From Apus apus (lineage: Eukaryota > Chordata > Aves > Apodiformes > Apodidae), in the NCBI RefSeq assembly GCF_020740795.1, contig NC_067296.1, positions 5,681,001 through 5,745,000 on the forward strand: DNA of 64,000 nucleotides. Direction: 5' to 3'. The notes beneath the pieces were generated by a model. That model searched no databases. It was given only the letters and a program-made list of their open reading frames with translations, and was not told where the DNA came from. A program made the translations under genes and the position numbers. Positions 35,801 to 48,470 of the stretch are shown here, piece after piece. The first letter of the stretch is position 1. Every line of letters begins with the position of its first letter.

Positions 35801-38800
35801 TCTCGGGGTGACTGAGTCTCTCAGGGTGAGCCTGTCATGCAACTAAACACGCATGTACCTGGATGGGAGCTGTTTAACTTCTGTCCTTTGGTACAGAAGC
35901 CAGGATGGGCCATGTGAGCTGTAAATTACGTGGGACAAACTGACCAGGAACAAGAGATAAAATGGTACCCTCCACACATGGGCAGAAGTGAAGGTTTGGA
36001 CGCTTTGCTTGAGCTTTAAAACCCTCCTGGTTCTTGTGCTCCTGGAAGAGCTGGGTGGAAGTGAACTGTATGGAAATCCCCTCTCTCAGGCTTGGTGGTT
36101 TACAGAGTTTGCATCCTTGCACTGGAAAGGCCCAGTTGGATTCGCTGCTCTTTGGTTCATGATGCAGGGCAGCAGGAGGGCCAGGATGATCTCTTAATAA
36201 CCAGGCTCCAAGGCTGGGCCATGCAGGCATCTGCTAGTATCATCTGGGAGCCCTTTCTTGTTCAGCTGATCTAGAAGTGCATGGTGATGCTGTGAGGTGA
36301 CATCTGTCCGTGACAGCACAGGTCTGGGAAAGGTATCTTGTGTGATATTGTTTGCTGAAATGAAATGAGATTATTTGTATGACTGTCCCCTAGTAGAGAC
36401 CACCTGAGAAGAGCCCCAGGAACAGCTTACACTGATCTGTCCCTGCGGGCTGCAGAGAGTTAACAGATCTGCACCTCTGTCCCCTCTTCTGCCACCTCCC
36501 AGGCTGGCCCAGCTCCAGGTGCTTTTGTCTAGGAAAGGCTGACTTTCACCTTGCTCCTGTTTACTCCTAGGCTTGTGTGCACAGTGCTGGGGAGGGAGAT
36601 GCAGGAGCAAGCTGGGTTATAAACTTGATAAAGAGCTCCTTGCGCTTTGGATCCCCAAGTCCCTGCAGGCCTGACTCCCTTTGCAGCTTGCTGGCTGCGA
36701 CCCTTCAAAGAAGCTTTTAATGAGCTCTGGTGTGTTTGATCAGAGACAAGAGCCAACTGTAAAAGCTGGTTCTGTGTCTGGAAACCTTAGTCTCTGCCCC
36801 AAAACACCATTTGGAGTTTTGTTTTGGTTTTTTGTTTTGTTTTGTTTTTTTTTAAAGGATTTGCAAAGGTTGTGGTGAGGATGTGTGGGCTGGGGCAGGG
36901 GAGCTGCCTAGGTTTGTTATTTCCCAGAACTAACCAGCAGCTGGGGAAATTCACACACTTGGACAGAAACTTTGCTTGCTGCCTCAAAAAATAGATGTTC
37001 TTGCTTTGAGATGGGGCTGTAAGCAAAGGCCTCAGGAGCATGAAATGGAGTGGGGTGAGCTGGGGATGGAGCACAGCAGGGCTGCAGGTCCTTGCCTGGG
37101 TGCCAGGGCTGTAATTCCTGTGCCTGGCTTCATCCAGTAGTGCAGCCTGTCTCTGGCTCAAACACGAGACCTTTGTGTCCAGCTCTTCCAGGAATGACAC
37201 TCATAGTACACGTGCCTGATGTGCTGGTTGGCTGGCAGGGAATACACTTATTTTTTGCCACTGGCAGGCAAGAAAAGCTTCTGCTTCCCAGCATGTTGAT
37301 AAATCCCCCTTGGTGCTTAGTGGGGATAAAAGCTGCTTAACACAAGGAAGAAATCCTGGAGCTAGACTCCTACAGAAAAGGTTGATTTCTGTACAGACAT
37401 CTCTCCGAGAGAGGAGCATATTAATAGCAGGGCTTGACTTCAGCTGCGAGGTGGGGCTGTGCAGCCACCCAGTCCAACTGTTCCAGCAAGTTCCTGGCCC
37501 AGTTCCAGAGCTGGGACAACAGGTGGTGGGAAGCAGGCTCCGAGCAGTGCTGGTGCCCTTCTCCAGCTGGCAGTTGCAGAAGGTGTTAAGCTGAATGTGG
37601 CCAGAGATGACTTGGCAAAGGCTGACTTAACGGGGCAGTCTCCTGGCTCTTTTTCTCTTGGCTGCAGCCTGCCAGCTGAGATGAAGCATGGACACCTTTC
37701 ACGCTGCCTCTTCACCTGGTAGTAGGGAGGACTGAATCCTCTTGGAAAGGGCTGCATTTTTTTTTAGCAGTTCTCCAGAGAGCTCTTTATTGTGGCACTT
37801 GGGAAGTTTGCAGCCCTTGCTGTTAAGTCTGTGAAAGTGCCTGTGTGCCCTCACAGGTGTGTATGTGAGGAATGTGCCTGCTCCAGACCTGCCCTTCCAG
37901 CGCAGCACTCCAGCCTTAACTCTTCCTGGGCTGCCCATGCCCCAGCTCCCAGGAGGAGCCTGCTCCCTGGGAGAGCATGTCTTGAAACCTGGAGGGTAAA
38001 TAGGGAGATGCCCAGCAGCCCTCTTAACCTCCCTGGCAGATGAATTTGTAAACTGAGACTCACTGCCCGCACAAAAAGTTTCCCGTACGGTCCGAGAAGC
38101 TCTTGTGGCTTCCAGGAACTTCCCTGTCCTTGCTTAAGACGATGATGAAGAGTGAGTTCAAGGAACACTCCCCTATAATCTTATTTACGCTTGTGAGTCA
38201 GTAATTTCCTTGTTATGTCCTTTGGCTTGTAAACACTGCCTGTCCTGATTTAAATAGGTTTTTCTGATAGCCAAACCTGGTGCGTTCCACAGCGTGCAGT
38301 AATGGCCGTGGCAGCCTGCCACTTCATGGCTCAGGGCTGTGCTGATCTGATAAAGCCAGCCTGCTGTCCAGCCACTGGGTGCCCTGGCCGTGGGTTTTCT
38401 TGAGCCGCCCTCATTAGGGCATGAGCTGGCTGTGATTCATAAGGAAGGACCGTGTGAGCTGGCTCGGGGTGCGGCTGCGTGCCGGGCTCTGGCCAGCGCC
38501 GATCTTGGCGCAGCAGCCGGGATGTTGGGCTCTGCAGCAAAGGTGCTTCCCAGCCCCGGCTCTGGAGCTCAGGCAGATGGGAATGGGGCTCTTCCTGCCC
38601 CTTGATGAAATAGCCAGAAGCTCTCGTGGGAACAGCATCTGCGTGCTGGCAGCAGTTTCCGCTGCAGGTTGGGCTTTGGCTGCCTGTCACGTATCTTGAA
38701 ATGAATTTGCCTTGGAGCAAGTGATCCATAATGTTAGGAATGCCTGGTTCCAGGCCGGGAGGGGTATTTCTCCCCAGGTGCCCTTCCTCCTCAGCTCCCT

Positions 38801-41800
38801 TCCCATCACCTATTACCAGGCTCTGGCAGAGCAGGGGCAGGGGTCTGGGAGGAGAGCTGGCCTCAGCACTTCATGCCCTCTGGGCTGTTGGTTTGGTTAT
38901 CCTCCAGCAGAGGTGCTGGGGAAACCAAAAGACGCCTCAATAAGCTGATGAAAAGCACATCTAGTAGCCGCTGCTCCTTATGCAAAACGAGAAACATCTG
39001 GTCCTGACCACAAGACCTTGTTTGTGGCAAAACCAGTATGCTTAATGGGCAGGGAAGTCTGGGCTGGAAGCAGGTCTGGGGCTGTGGGCAGAGGAAGCTG
39101 ACGCATGGCTTGTGGCTGCTGGGTGGCCTTGGCTTGTAATCAATAGCGGATGTGATTTGTCACTTGGTGTCACCTGGGGCTGCAGGATGGGCCAGATGTG
39201 GCCAGGTGAGCAGGAGGGCTGATCCCAGCCCCTGGAGCTGCAAAACCCCTTACTTCATACTCAGGGTCTCACTACTGCCTTGTTGAAGCAGCAAGTGCTG
39301 GGGCTCAGGTGGTGCCACCCAGCTCCACCTGTCCCTGGGTGTCTCTGCTCCTCACCTCCCGTGGTGCTGTAGCTCATGGTAAACCTGTATGTTAAGAAGA
39401 GCTGTCTGATGTGCAGGACTGCTCTCCTGGGTAGTTAAGCCTTCAGGACTTGAGCCCAAGTTCTAGGAGACGCACAAGGAACATGTTCCCAACCTTTCTA
39501 TGGGGACAGCATGAAAATGTTGGTAGGTTTAGCCCCTGATTCTGGGACCCATCCATTTGCATTGTGCATCTTACTCTAGGGAAAGGGGTCGAGTTCCCTC
39601 CCATGGTGATGACTTCATGGCTGTGGTGGCATCTGGAGCTGCTGGAATCTGTGGGCTGGTGTTGAGCAACCTGAGCTCATATCTGAGGTACCCTCAGCGG
39701 GGCTGGCCCCAGGGCTCTGGGGTGAGGAGAAATTGTTCTGGGGAAATTGCATAACCGTGGTGAGGGCAGGAAGTTTGGGCTTGTGGCTCCTTGGAGGTCC
39801 AAGTGCAAATGAGCTCCAGTGTGTAAGCTGCTGCTGTGGCCAAGCAGCTGATTCTGTGGGAAGCTCTCCCGTGTCTGTAGCTGCAGTCATCTGGCCATAA
39901 GATTGTGGACTTCATTTTACAGACTTGTTTGTTTATGTGTGTTTTAACAGGTGAGGCAGGGGAAGCTGTTCCTTCAGGCAAGTCATCATTGATAGCAAGT
40001 GCTCTTGAACGTCACACTATATTGCACTGCAATTCAGCTGAACTGACAGACCAGTTCTTAACCCCTGGGTTTGTTCCCAGTACAAGCAGCAACCAGCTGC
40101 CTTGGTGTGAGGCTTTGGTGCTAGGTGAAATACTTATAGGTGCCAGGCTTTTTTCTCTGGGAATAGCAAGTTCTTCCAAATCCCCCCTTATCGCAAACTG
40201 GAGGTATTGCTTTTCCAAATGCTTTTGCTACAAACTCCTGACTAGAGAGTCCTGTTGTGTTATTTTCACCCTGTGGGTTCAAGTGAACCTCCTGAATCTA
40301 CACTCAGGAAATTCCCCTCCCAGGCTGGTTTTTCTGTTCTGAGAAATTCTAGGGGAATTCAGCTATTTTCAGACTGATTAATATAATGCTTTTGGTGGAG
40401 AGGAAGTTCAGCATTTAATGTTCTGATGGAAGTGATGTGCTCAGCCCAGGCTCTGAACTCCTGACCTTTTGCAAAGTGCTTCTGAGGAGATGCCTGACAC
40501 CACTTCTCTGACCCCATTTGCAGGTGAGAGAAACCGAGACCATGGATGCCCGATGGCTTGGCTATCCTGCCTCTGGAGACTTGCCAGATGATGAAGACAT
40601 TGGTGAATTCAGGCCTCACTCAACTACTGATGGGTTAGACATAGATGAGGCATCTGGGTCTGGAGGTAAGCAGGGAAGGGGGCAAATGGGTCTCCCTTAG
40701 CTGATGCTTTGAAATGTCTTCCAGTACCAGCCCATGAGTGATGGGCTAAGTGCACAACCAGAGTTCCAGAGGGAACTACAGTGTCAGGTGGAGATGAGAA
40801 ATTGTAGTCACTTACAGATGAGAACAGTGAAAGTGGTTGTACCGTGATGATGAATCGCTCAGGGGTGACAGATGGAAGGCCAGCCAAGCTGGTCTTACTG
40901 CAAGTGAAAAGGCACAGCACTGGCTGGATCTCTTTCCTCTCAAACTCCTAAGAATGTCTGAGAAACTTAAAAAATATCCATTTTTAAAGCAGTGTCTTAA
41001 AAGGCTTAAAGTTAGTGTCTCAGCTGAGACCAAACAAGGTAAAGGAGTAACTGGTGTTCAGGTGAACTCTGTGACGTGCACAGCTCCCTGCCCAAACCAG
41101 TTTCTGTAGCTCCATGTCCCCTTTCTGTGAACATTTGTTCTCTAAAAGGCAAAGAACAAGTGCTGAAATCGGTGCCCGACGTGTTTGGGCAGATCTGGTG
41201 AGTGGAGGATTGGTGAACTCTGCTTTAGGGATGGGTGGTGAGAGCCTTGCCCTCCCCCATTGGCATCAGCTTAGCAAGCTGTGGCAGACCTGCTCAGCAG
41301 GGCAGCTCCTGATAATCTGCAGCAGGGGCCAAGGGATCCAGCTGAAGATCCCTTCCCTTGGAGAGGTGTTGATCTCAGGATTGCATCTCCTGGTCTTGTG
41401 CAATCAAAGCCCTTAAGTGGCAGAAGTACTAGGAGATAAGAGGGAATTGTAGTCAGCAGAGAGCAAGACTCCTACTTGGTCTGCAGTAGCTGGTATTGCT
41501 GGAAGTGTCTGAATTCTGGGAAAATGGCATGTAATGAGAGGGAAATTTTAGTGTCCTCTTCTCTAATTTTATTTATTTCCTCCCTCTCTTTGCAGACTAC
41601 CCAGACTCTGAAGAAACCATATATCTGACCACCATGGATACTCCTGTGGTAAGTATTGCCTCTGCATGTTTTAAGCAGTGTGTAGCTACTCTGGGCTGTC
41701 TGTGAAGCTTTCTGAATACCCTTCCCCCTGCAAGACGTGGCATCAAGATCAGTCTACCTGCAGAGCAGTGTGCTCATAATGCACCAAGCAAACTCTTTTC

Positions 41801-43378
41801 TTCCCTGCACACCCTCCTGCTTTCAGTTGCAGGCAGGCTGGGTGCTGCTTACTGATGGGTGTGGTTTGTCTGTATTCTGTAGATATCTGACAACTATATC
41901 CCTGGAGATACTGAGAGAAAGATAGAAGGTGAGAAGAAAAACACAATGCTGGACAATGAAATCATTCCAGACAAAGCTGTACCTGTCGAAGAGAACCTGT
42001 CCAACAAGATCTCCATGGCAAGCACAGCCAACAGCAGCATCTTCGAAAGAACAGAAGTCCTTACAGGTAATAATCCACCTTGTCCTGATCAATCATTAAT
42101 ACTGTAAGACAAAATGGCTTCTATTGTTTCCTGTTTCTCTGGGGAGTGGTTCCACTGCTGACAAGGGGAGGGAGATGCAGTCAGTACCTCTGTGACTACC
42201 TGTAGCAGGGTCACTTCTGCCTTCTAGTCCTTAAACAGCCGAAGTTTACTAGGGTAAACATGTTGGTTTTGAGCCTGCCAGCTGGCTCTTGCCTTAAGTG
42301 CCACCCAAATCATGTGGCAGCTGCTCTGCACCCAGTTTCTACATCAACAAGAGGTGTATCTGGCCATAAATCAATGACATCATGGATTTTCATATAAAAT
42401 GCAGCTGTTTTTCCTTCTAACCTCACCCCAAGTCCTGCTTTTTCTGAGCCTTGCCAGGAACAAAACAACCTCTCTCAGGGCTTTGAACACCCAGTCAACT
42501 GTTTCAATTTAAGTATCTCTGTCAAGAGTAAAACCAAGCAATTGACTCCCCCTCAGCATGTGGGACAGGTCTGTCCCTAGGAAAGCTTCATCAGACACTT
42601 GTGTCAATGGTCTGAGTGCAAACCTTGGCACCTCTTCCCAATCTGCAGCCATCTTCCCAGCTGGAGGAGTGGATTGCAAAGCTACCCCACAAATGAGTTG
42701 ATGCAGTGCAATGAGTAGGTGTCACAGCAAAGGATAAGCTCCACTGAAGTCTTGTGGCCACCCTTGGTGTGAGGGGAGAGAAGATCGTGGTGGTTTTTTG
42801 TGGGTTTGTGGTTTTTGGTTGTTGGAAGGAGGTGGTGGTGCCAGTGGGTTGTTGCTGCTGTTTAATGGAAATAGAGTCCCCAGACTGTGCTCACACTGTG
42901 CGTTGTGGTGGGGCTTTTTTTGGGGTCAGTTCTTTGGTTTCATCTCCACGCAGGGAGGATGACTTTTTGTCAATGTGTTTTTCTCGCACTACACTGGAAG
43001 ATGAACACAAACTGATTAATGTGGAACGTGTGATCATTCCCTAGTTGAAAAGCAATTTCTGGCCTTTCCCAACAACATCTGTCACTGAAGTTGCCAGCAG
43101 ACGGTGACTCTGGAGGCAGGTCTGGGGGCTGGTGCTCCTGGAGGAGATTGTGAGATGTAGCTGATGGTTTGGAGTTGTCCAGGAGTTGAGACTTATTCTG
43201 TGCTCTTTTTTTTGTTATCTCCCCAGCTCTCATTGCAGGAGGGGCAGTGGGCCTCCTGTTTGCTGTCTTCCTCATCCTCCTCTTAGTCTATCGCATGAAG
43301 AAGAAGGACGAGGGCAGTTACGACCTTGGGAAGAAACCCATCTACAAGAAAGCCCCTACAAACGAGTTCTATGCTTAA
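26893..43378 (+). CDS. SDC4: Syndecan-4, transmembrane heparan sulfate proteoglycan
   Basis: Five exons join in phase to 204 residues: 26893-26976, 40524-40665, 41596-41648, 41883-42066 and 43227-43378. Residues 1 to about 25 are a Leu-rich signal peptide. The ectodomain has three Ser-Gly glycosaminoglycan sites (Ser45, Ser72, Ser74) among acidic residues, a cell-binding region rich in Lys, and one sequon (NSS). The transmembrane helix runs from about 155 to 176 and carries a GxxxG dimer motif (Gly159, Gly163). The cytoplasmic tail keeps C1 ([12 protein letters not shown]), the variable LGKKPIYKK that binds PIP2 and PKC-alpha, and the C-terminal EFYA PDZ ligand. Known role: focal-adhesion co-receptor with integrins and growth-factor receptor partner. 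Cytoplasmic and membrane parts are as in chicken. The ectodomain around 77-93 differs, arguing for a bird other than chicken. Intron 1 is 13.5 kb and the gene is intact. Confidence 0.98.
27235..27300 (+). repeat. C-rich tandem tract in SDC4 intron 1
   Basis: Long C runs are separated by GGGCTGT, repeated about three times, within the CpG island that extends from the promoter into intron 1. It is simple sequence and prone to length change. Confidence 0.75.
27420..40523 (+). other. SDC4 intron 1, body
   Basis: This long intron has no recognisable conserved exon in either direction. It contains poly-T and poly-A runs (near 31433-31456, 33505-33535, 36826-36855) and no identifiable interspersed repeat. 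It probably holds enhancers, but I can point to none with confidence. Confidence 0.6.
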
Positions 43379-45830
43379 AGCTCAGCAGCACCTTGTGCCC
43401 ATCAAGGGACAAACAGACTGCATGGAAACACTGTGCCCTCAGATGAGATGTGCTGAACAAATGCTCTTTTTGGATTGAATTTCAAAGCGACTTCGAGAAA
43501 AAACAAAACTTCCTCCGTGACCCTTCCCTTCCCACTAACAAGGGCCCAAAGAAATACAAAGAGTCTGAAAAAAACCAACCCAACAAAACAACACCTCAGT
43601 GTATTTTATTTTTTGTCTAAAGCTAGTGTAAAGAAAGTATAAAGATGCCAATTTTTCTGCTTGGTTTTAGAGTATATAAACATAAAACAGACTGTATGGA
43701 AGCAAGCACCATGTGTTTGTCTCCAGTGTGCTGTGCTCAGATGGGCTGCTTCTATAGAAGGTGGCTTTTTTTCTTACCAACCTTGCTAATAGATGTCTTG
43801 CAGCAGGCTGTCCATGTGAAGCATTTCTGTGGAGAACTATTTATGAATCTCTTACACTACAGATAAGGTTGCCTTATCAGGGAGTAAAAAGCCCCATAGG
43901 GGCTCAGAATCCCTGAGTGCCATAAAGGGCCTTTGGGAATGTTTTTGCCAGGAGACTTCCTGTCTATTCCTGTTGGCCCCAGGCAAGGGTCATTAGTCCC
44001 TGAGATCAGGACAGCCAGTTTAGTTTGGCAGTAACAACACCCTTTCCTTGCCTTCAGTCCCTTACCTTTTTTTAAGGATTGCTTGTAGGATTTTTTTTTT
44101 ATATAACAGAATTTTAAAGAAAATAGCCTAATGTTTATATAAAGTTTGTAGAAATTGTTTTGAAATAATAAAACCAGAATATCTACTTTTTTAATTTCCT
44201 CAGATTTATTTTTTCAATCCCTTTGTGTTTCCTTTGGCCAGGCATTTCTGTAGAGCTGTTGTTTTATATGATTTATATTCTGAACTGAAGCAGAGTTAGC
44301 TACAGTGTGTTACAGGTTTCTTCTAGTTCTCTAGCAGCTACTGTAGAGGGCAAAGATATTTATGGTTTTCCCATAACTTTTTTAGGATTTGATTTATTTT
44401 TTTTTTAAAGTAGAATTATTTATAGTTTGTGAAATGGCTGCTCTTCTCATTTGGTAACTTTTATCCTTTTTATGTAAAACACTAATATAATGAGTCTCCA
44501 TGAAAACTATTTAAGCTTTATTCTGTGAATTTTAATTATAAATTCAAGGCAATAACTTCTAGGATTAATCTGTATGCAAAATTGGATTCTTAATGATTGA
44601 AGCAGGGAAAAGATGAGTATTTCTAGCTTGTAATATATTATAATCAGTCCTATAGAGCTATATTTTATAACTTCTACTGGTAAATAGACAGTTCCAGGTG
44701 AAAAGGCTGGAGTTAATTCTTCAGCAGCCTTACTGTGTGTAGGAAGCTTGGTCTGGTTTGTGCTGCTGTCTAGAGGATGCCCAGTTGTCCCAGTGGCTCA
44801 TGCTGGAAAGAGCAGCTGGGGGCAGCTGGAGCCCTGTCCCTATGCCTGGAGGCAGGCTGAGGGTGGGGATGTGCTGGGTTTGATCCTCTGCCTTGGAGCA
44901 GAGGTTCCCATTTGGGGTTGCTCTTTGGAGCAAGGGCTGGGAGCTCACAGAATGGAGAAAATACCTGGGTTTTAGGGGATGGCTGAGTTGCAGAGTCCCT
45001 TGCAGTACTGTGCTGAGTCCCTGTCTCGTGGAAGGCTGGATTTGGGAGCTGGAAGGCTGGATTTGGGAGCTCGAAAGCTGCCTCGGTGGCATCTCCCAGC
45101 TGGGAGCACTTGAGTTTTTTGTAGGCAGCCAGTTCTGAACCTGCTGCAGTGGGTCTTGCTATACCATGTACATAGCTCCTACCTCTACTGAGAGTTAGAC
45201 CAATTCCCCCAGTGCTCCCAGGGCAAAGGGTGAGGTGTGTGTCCCTGCTTCTGCTTCAGGAAGGTGCTCCAGAGCTGCTTTGTGCAAGTCGTGTCCTCCC
45301 ACAGCTCTTGGAACCTGATGTGGTGTAAGACAAAATCTGAGTGTGGCTCCCCAGACTGAGCAGGTTGTGAGGGCTGTTTAGAAATCTTGACCCCTGAAGC
45401 CTCCTTCCTGAGCCTGTGTTGCAGGCTTGAGGCCAAACTCACAGACAAATTCAGCTTCATCTGGTGGCAGCTGCTTCTCGGAGCAGGGCAGGCGAAGTGG
45501 GGATCACAGGGGAGCTGTGTTGGGACATGGGTGGGAGAGGACATTCCCCCAGCCTCCTCCTCCAGGTTGACTCACTGGCTTGGTCCCAGTACAAGTGTGT
45601 TTGGGGAAACTGCAGGCTCTGGGAGGCTCTAAAAACTGCACAGAGTTCACTGCAGGCTGGGAAGGAGGGAGGATTTTACTGCCTATGGACAGCACTACCA
45701 GGAAGGCAGGAGCAATGTCTGCTTCTCTGGGTGTTTAGGTTCTCTTGTGTAATTGCTCTTGAGGATTTTCCACTGTTAATGATTTTTTTTTTTTTTTTTT
45801 CCCCCCTCAAATAAACTGGTACTTTCTAAA
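43379..45830 (+). other. SDC4: SDC4 3' untranslated region with two polyadenylation signals
   Basis: After the stop codon the sequence becomes AT-rich with repeated ATTTA pentamers, typical of a regulated 3' UTR. AATAAA occurs at 44167-44172 (short form, 0.8 kb) and at 45810-45815 just after a 20-base T run (long form, 2.4 kb). The 21-base sequence at 45030-45050 is repeated directly at 45051-45071. The distal end is inferred from the signal and the GT/T-rich sequence after it. Confidence 0.6.
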
Positions 45831-47480
45831 GTTGGCTTTTTGGACTGTTTCTAATCTGCAGTTACTTTTGGGAGGTGGATAACAGGGTGCTCATGTTTGT
45901 TTAACTTCTTGGTTTACCAAAGGGGGAGGTTTACCAAAGGGGCCTGGCTTGGTGGTGGCCTGCAGCTCAAAGAGGCTTTGTCAGCAGCTCCCAAGATGTC
46001 TCCAGTGTCTGACCCACAACTGACTTCTGCAGGAGCAGCATCAGTTGGTTTCTGGGGCTACTGAAGCTCCTCCAGCAAGTAAAGCAGATGCAGCGTGGCA
46101 CAGTGAGGTGAGTCCATCCCTTCTCTGGTGATCAGTTTTGTGATGGCCCTTTGAGAGGGCTGTCCCCGTGCAGCTGGAAGGGACAGAGGGAGGTTGAGAT
46201 GGGCTTGTGTGTGCCCCCTGATGACAGCAGCACCTTCCTGTGCCCTAAAATATTGGGAAGGAATGTGCCGAGTCTTGCTTGACTGAGTTTCAAGCCAGCC
46301 CTGTTTAACTGTTGAGAGTCTTCAAGTGAGGACAGAGCTGTTCCAGCTTCCCTGGGATCAGCTGCTCTGTGAGCAAGTCCACAGATGACTTGATATCATT
46401 TTGGACTAAAACAGCTCTCTCAAGTAAGACCTGGAGGAAGCTGCTGCTTCTCCAAGCCCCTCTGCTCTCACAGCTTGCTACTCTCAAGGGATGGGACCCA
46501 ACACAGTCTCCCTGGGCATGTAAGGGAGGGTGGGCTGTGTGGGGAGCAGGGCTGCTGGCTGGGGAAACTGCTGAGTCTCCTAAGTGCTCTATTTAAATGG
46601 ATTAGCATCTTTGAGAAAATCTAATTCCCTTCTCCTTGGTGGGAACTCCTGCTCCAGGTGGTTAGGATTAGCAGGGATGGAAGAAACAAATTGGGACTAG
46701 TACACAGGCTCCCTTGGGATGAGGGAGTGGCTAACACTTGCTCTGCACCTTGCTGTTGCCTGGGCCATCACTGGTGTGCTCTTGAAAGTCCTCTGAGAAC
46801 CTGCTGTGGATACCAAGGAGAAGCCATGAGCTCACAGGGCTGATCTTTGCTCCATGGGAGCTGCTGTTTGTCAGTAACCGGGTGACGTCCAGCTGTGATC
46901 CTCATGTTCTTCTGCCTCATGTGGCTGTGACAGGTTCTTGGACTTGCTCCTTGGAACAGCGTGTGTTTTGTCTTGTTCTTTTTTCCTCCCCCCCCCCCGC
47001 TTTTTCTCCTGGGCTTCATCTCTCAGTTGCAAGAATCCTGTGTACTTTCCAAAACCACCTTCAACGTAGAAGCGCCTTGTTTTGCAGAGCAATCTGGACG
47101 GGTACCCTGCAAATCCCTGGAGCACAGGCCTGGCTGCCTGCCCGTGCTTGCAGAGCCACAGCTCCTGGGATGGACTTGTCACTGTTCCCTCTGTTCTGCC
47201 TTTCTGCCCTCCCTGCCCATACCCGGTGGTAACCGACAGGTGACTCTGTGGATTTTGCTCTTCAGCTCCGATCCCAGACCTGTCACTTGGTTTTTCCTCC
47301 TCGTGGTGCTCTGCTCTGCTTTTAAAACCAAAACCCCGAGGACCTGCTTCACCTGGCTTGAAAACAGCTGGAACCCTCCTGGGTAGGGATGTGTTGGAGT
47401 GGCTGTGGGCAGGAGGGCTCGGGAAGGAGTGGAGGAGCTGGAAGGTGAAGTGTAACCTTGCTGATGCCCTTCACGGCTTC
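45831..47480. other. Intergenic, downstream of SDC4
   Basis: No coding or RNA gene was recognised. A small direct duplication of GGTTTACCAAAGGGG occurs at about 45911-45942. The rest looks like unique sequence. Confidence 0.5.
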
Positions 47481-47483
47481 CGT

Positions 47484-48470
47484 GGGGGGGGGGGGGGGGC
47501 TTTGAGGTGGGGTTCATGGGTGTTTGGGTCCCTTGTTTTTCAGGGAGAGCCTTGGGGCGGGTGCTGTGCCAGCAGAGAGGTGTCAAAACCGGCCGTGAGG
47601 CTGGTGTGCGGTTGTGTTGGTGACTGCTGTGCCTTTCTGGACCCTTGGAGACGTGCTTCCCACCAGCATCCTGCTGGGCATCTTGGCTCGCCGGGACTGC
47701 GGGTGGGGAGCAGGAGAAGTCCAAGGGATGGGGGTCCCGGTACAGCCCTCCCCCTGCTCACGGGAGCTGGGGGGCTCCCGTGGGAGTCCCTGGGCTTCCC
47801 GGGGCTGTGCGGGAGGGGACGGGAGGGCTGCGGGTCGCTGCGGTGCCCACGCAGGATAACGAGGAGCACCCCGGGAATGATCAGGAGATCCCAGGGCTGC
47901 GGAGGCAGCGCTGCTCGAGCTTCTGGCCGGTTTTCCTGTGTGTGACACCCCCCCCCCCCCCCCCCTTTCCCAAACCCTGCCCCGGGACCCCCGTGGGACC
48001 CTCCCCGCTCTCCCGGTGTTTGCTGCCACCTCCCGGGCGGACCCTCCCGCCGCACCGGGACCCCCGCGCCCGCCGCTCCCCGCCGGGTTTTGGGGAGGAA
48101 TGGGGGGGCCGGGGACTCCCCGCTGATTCCCGGCTGCACGGCCGGGGCACCCGGCTGGAATTCCTCAGCAAGCAGCCATCCCAGCGGGAATGGGAATCCC
48201 GGTACGAGCGCTGATAGGAGCTCCAGCTGGCGGAGAGGTGTGTGCCCCCTTCCCTGTCCTCCCCTTTCCCACCCGGTTTTTTAAACCTTTTTTTCTTTTT
48301 CCTCTTTTTTTTTCCCTTTTCCTGCTCTCCCCTTCCACCCCCCCCCCCCCCTTTTTTTTTTCTTGTTTTTCTTTTCTTTCTTTACTTTTTCTTTTTGCTT
48401 ACCACTTTAATTTAATTGTTTTATTTGTTTTATTTGTTTAATATTTTTATTTTTAATTTTTTGTCTCTTT
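47484..48470. other. Orphan CpG-rich island bounded by homopolymer runs
   Basis: The block has a 16-base G run (47484-47499), CpG-dense sequence from about 47680 to 48230 including an 18-base C run (47948-47965), then a T/C-rich tract to 48470. It lies in the gap between the convergent SDC4 and RBPJL genes, about 2 kb from the nearest known 3' end. No conserved protein is encoded. It could be a promoter of a noncoding transcript or a GC-rich structural element. Confidence 0.5.
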
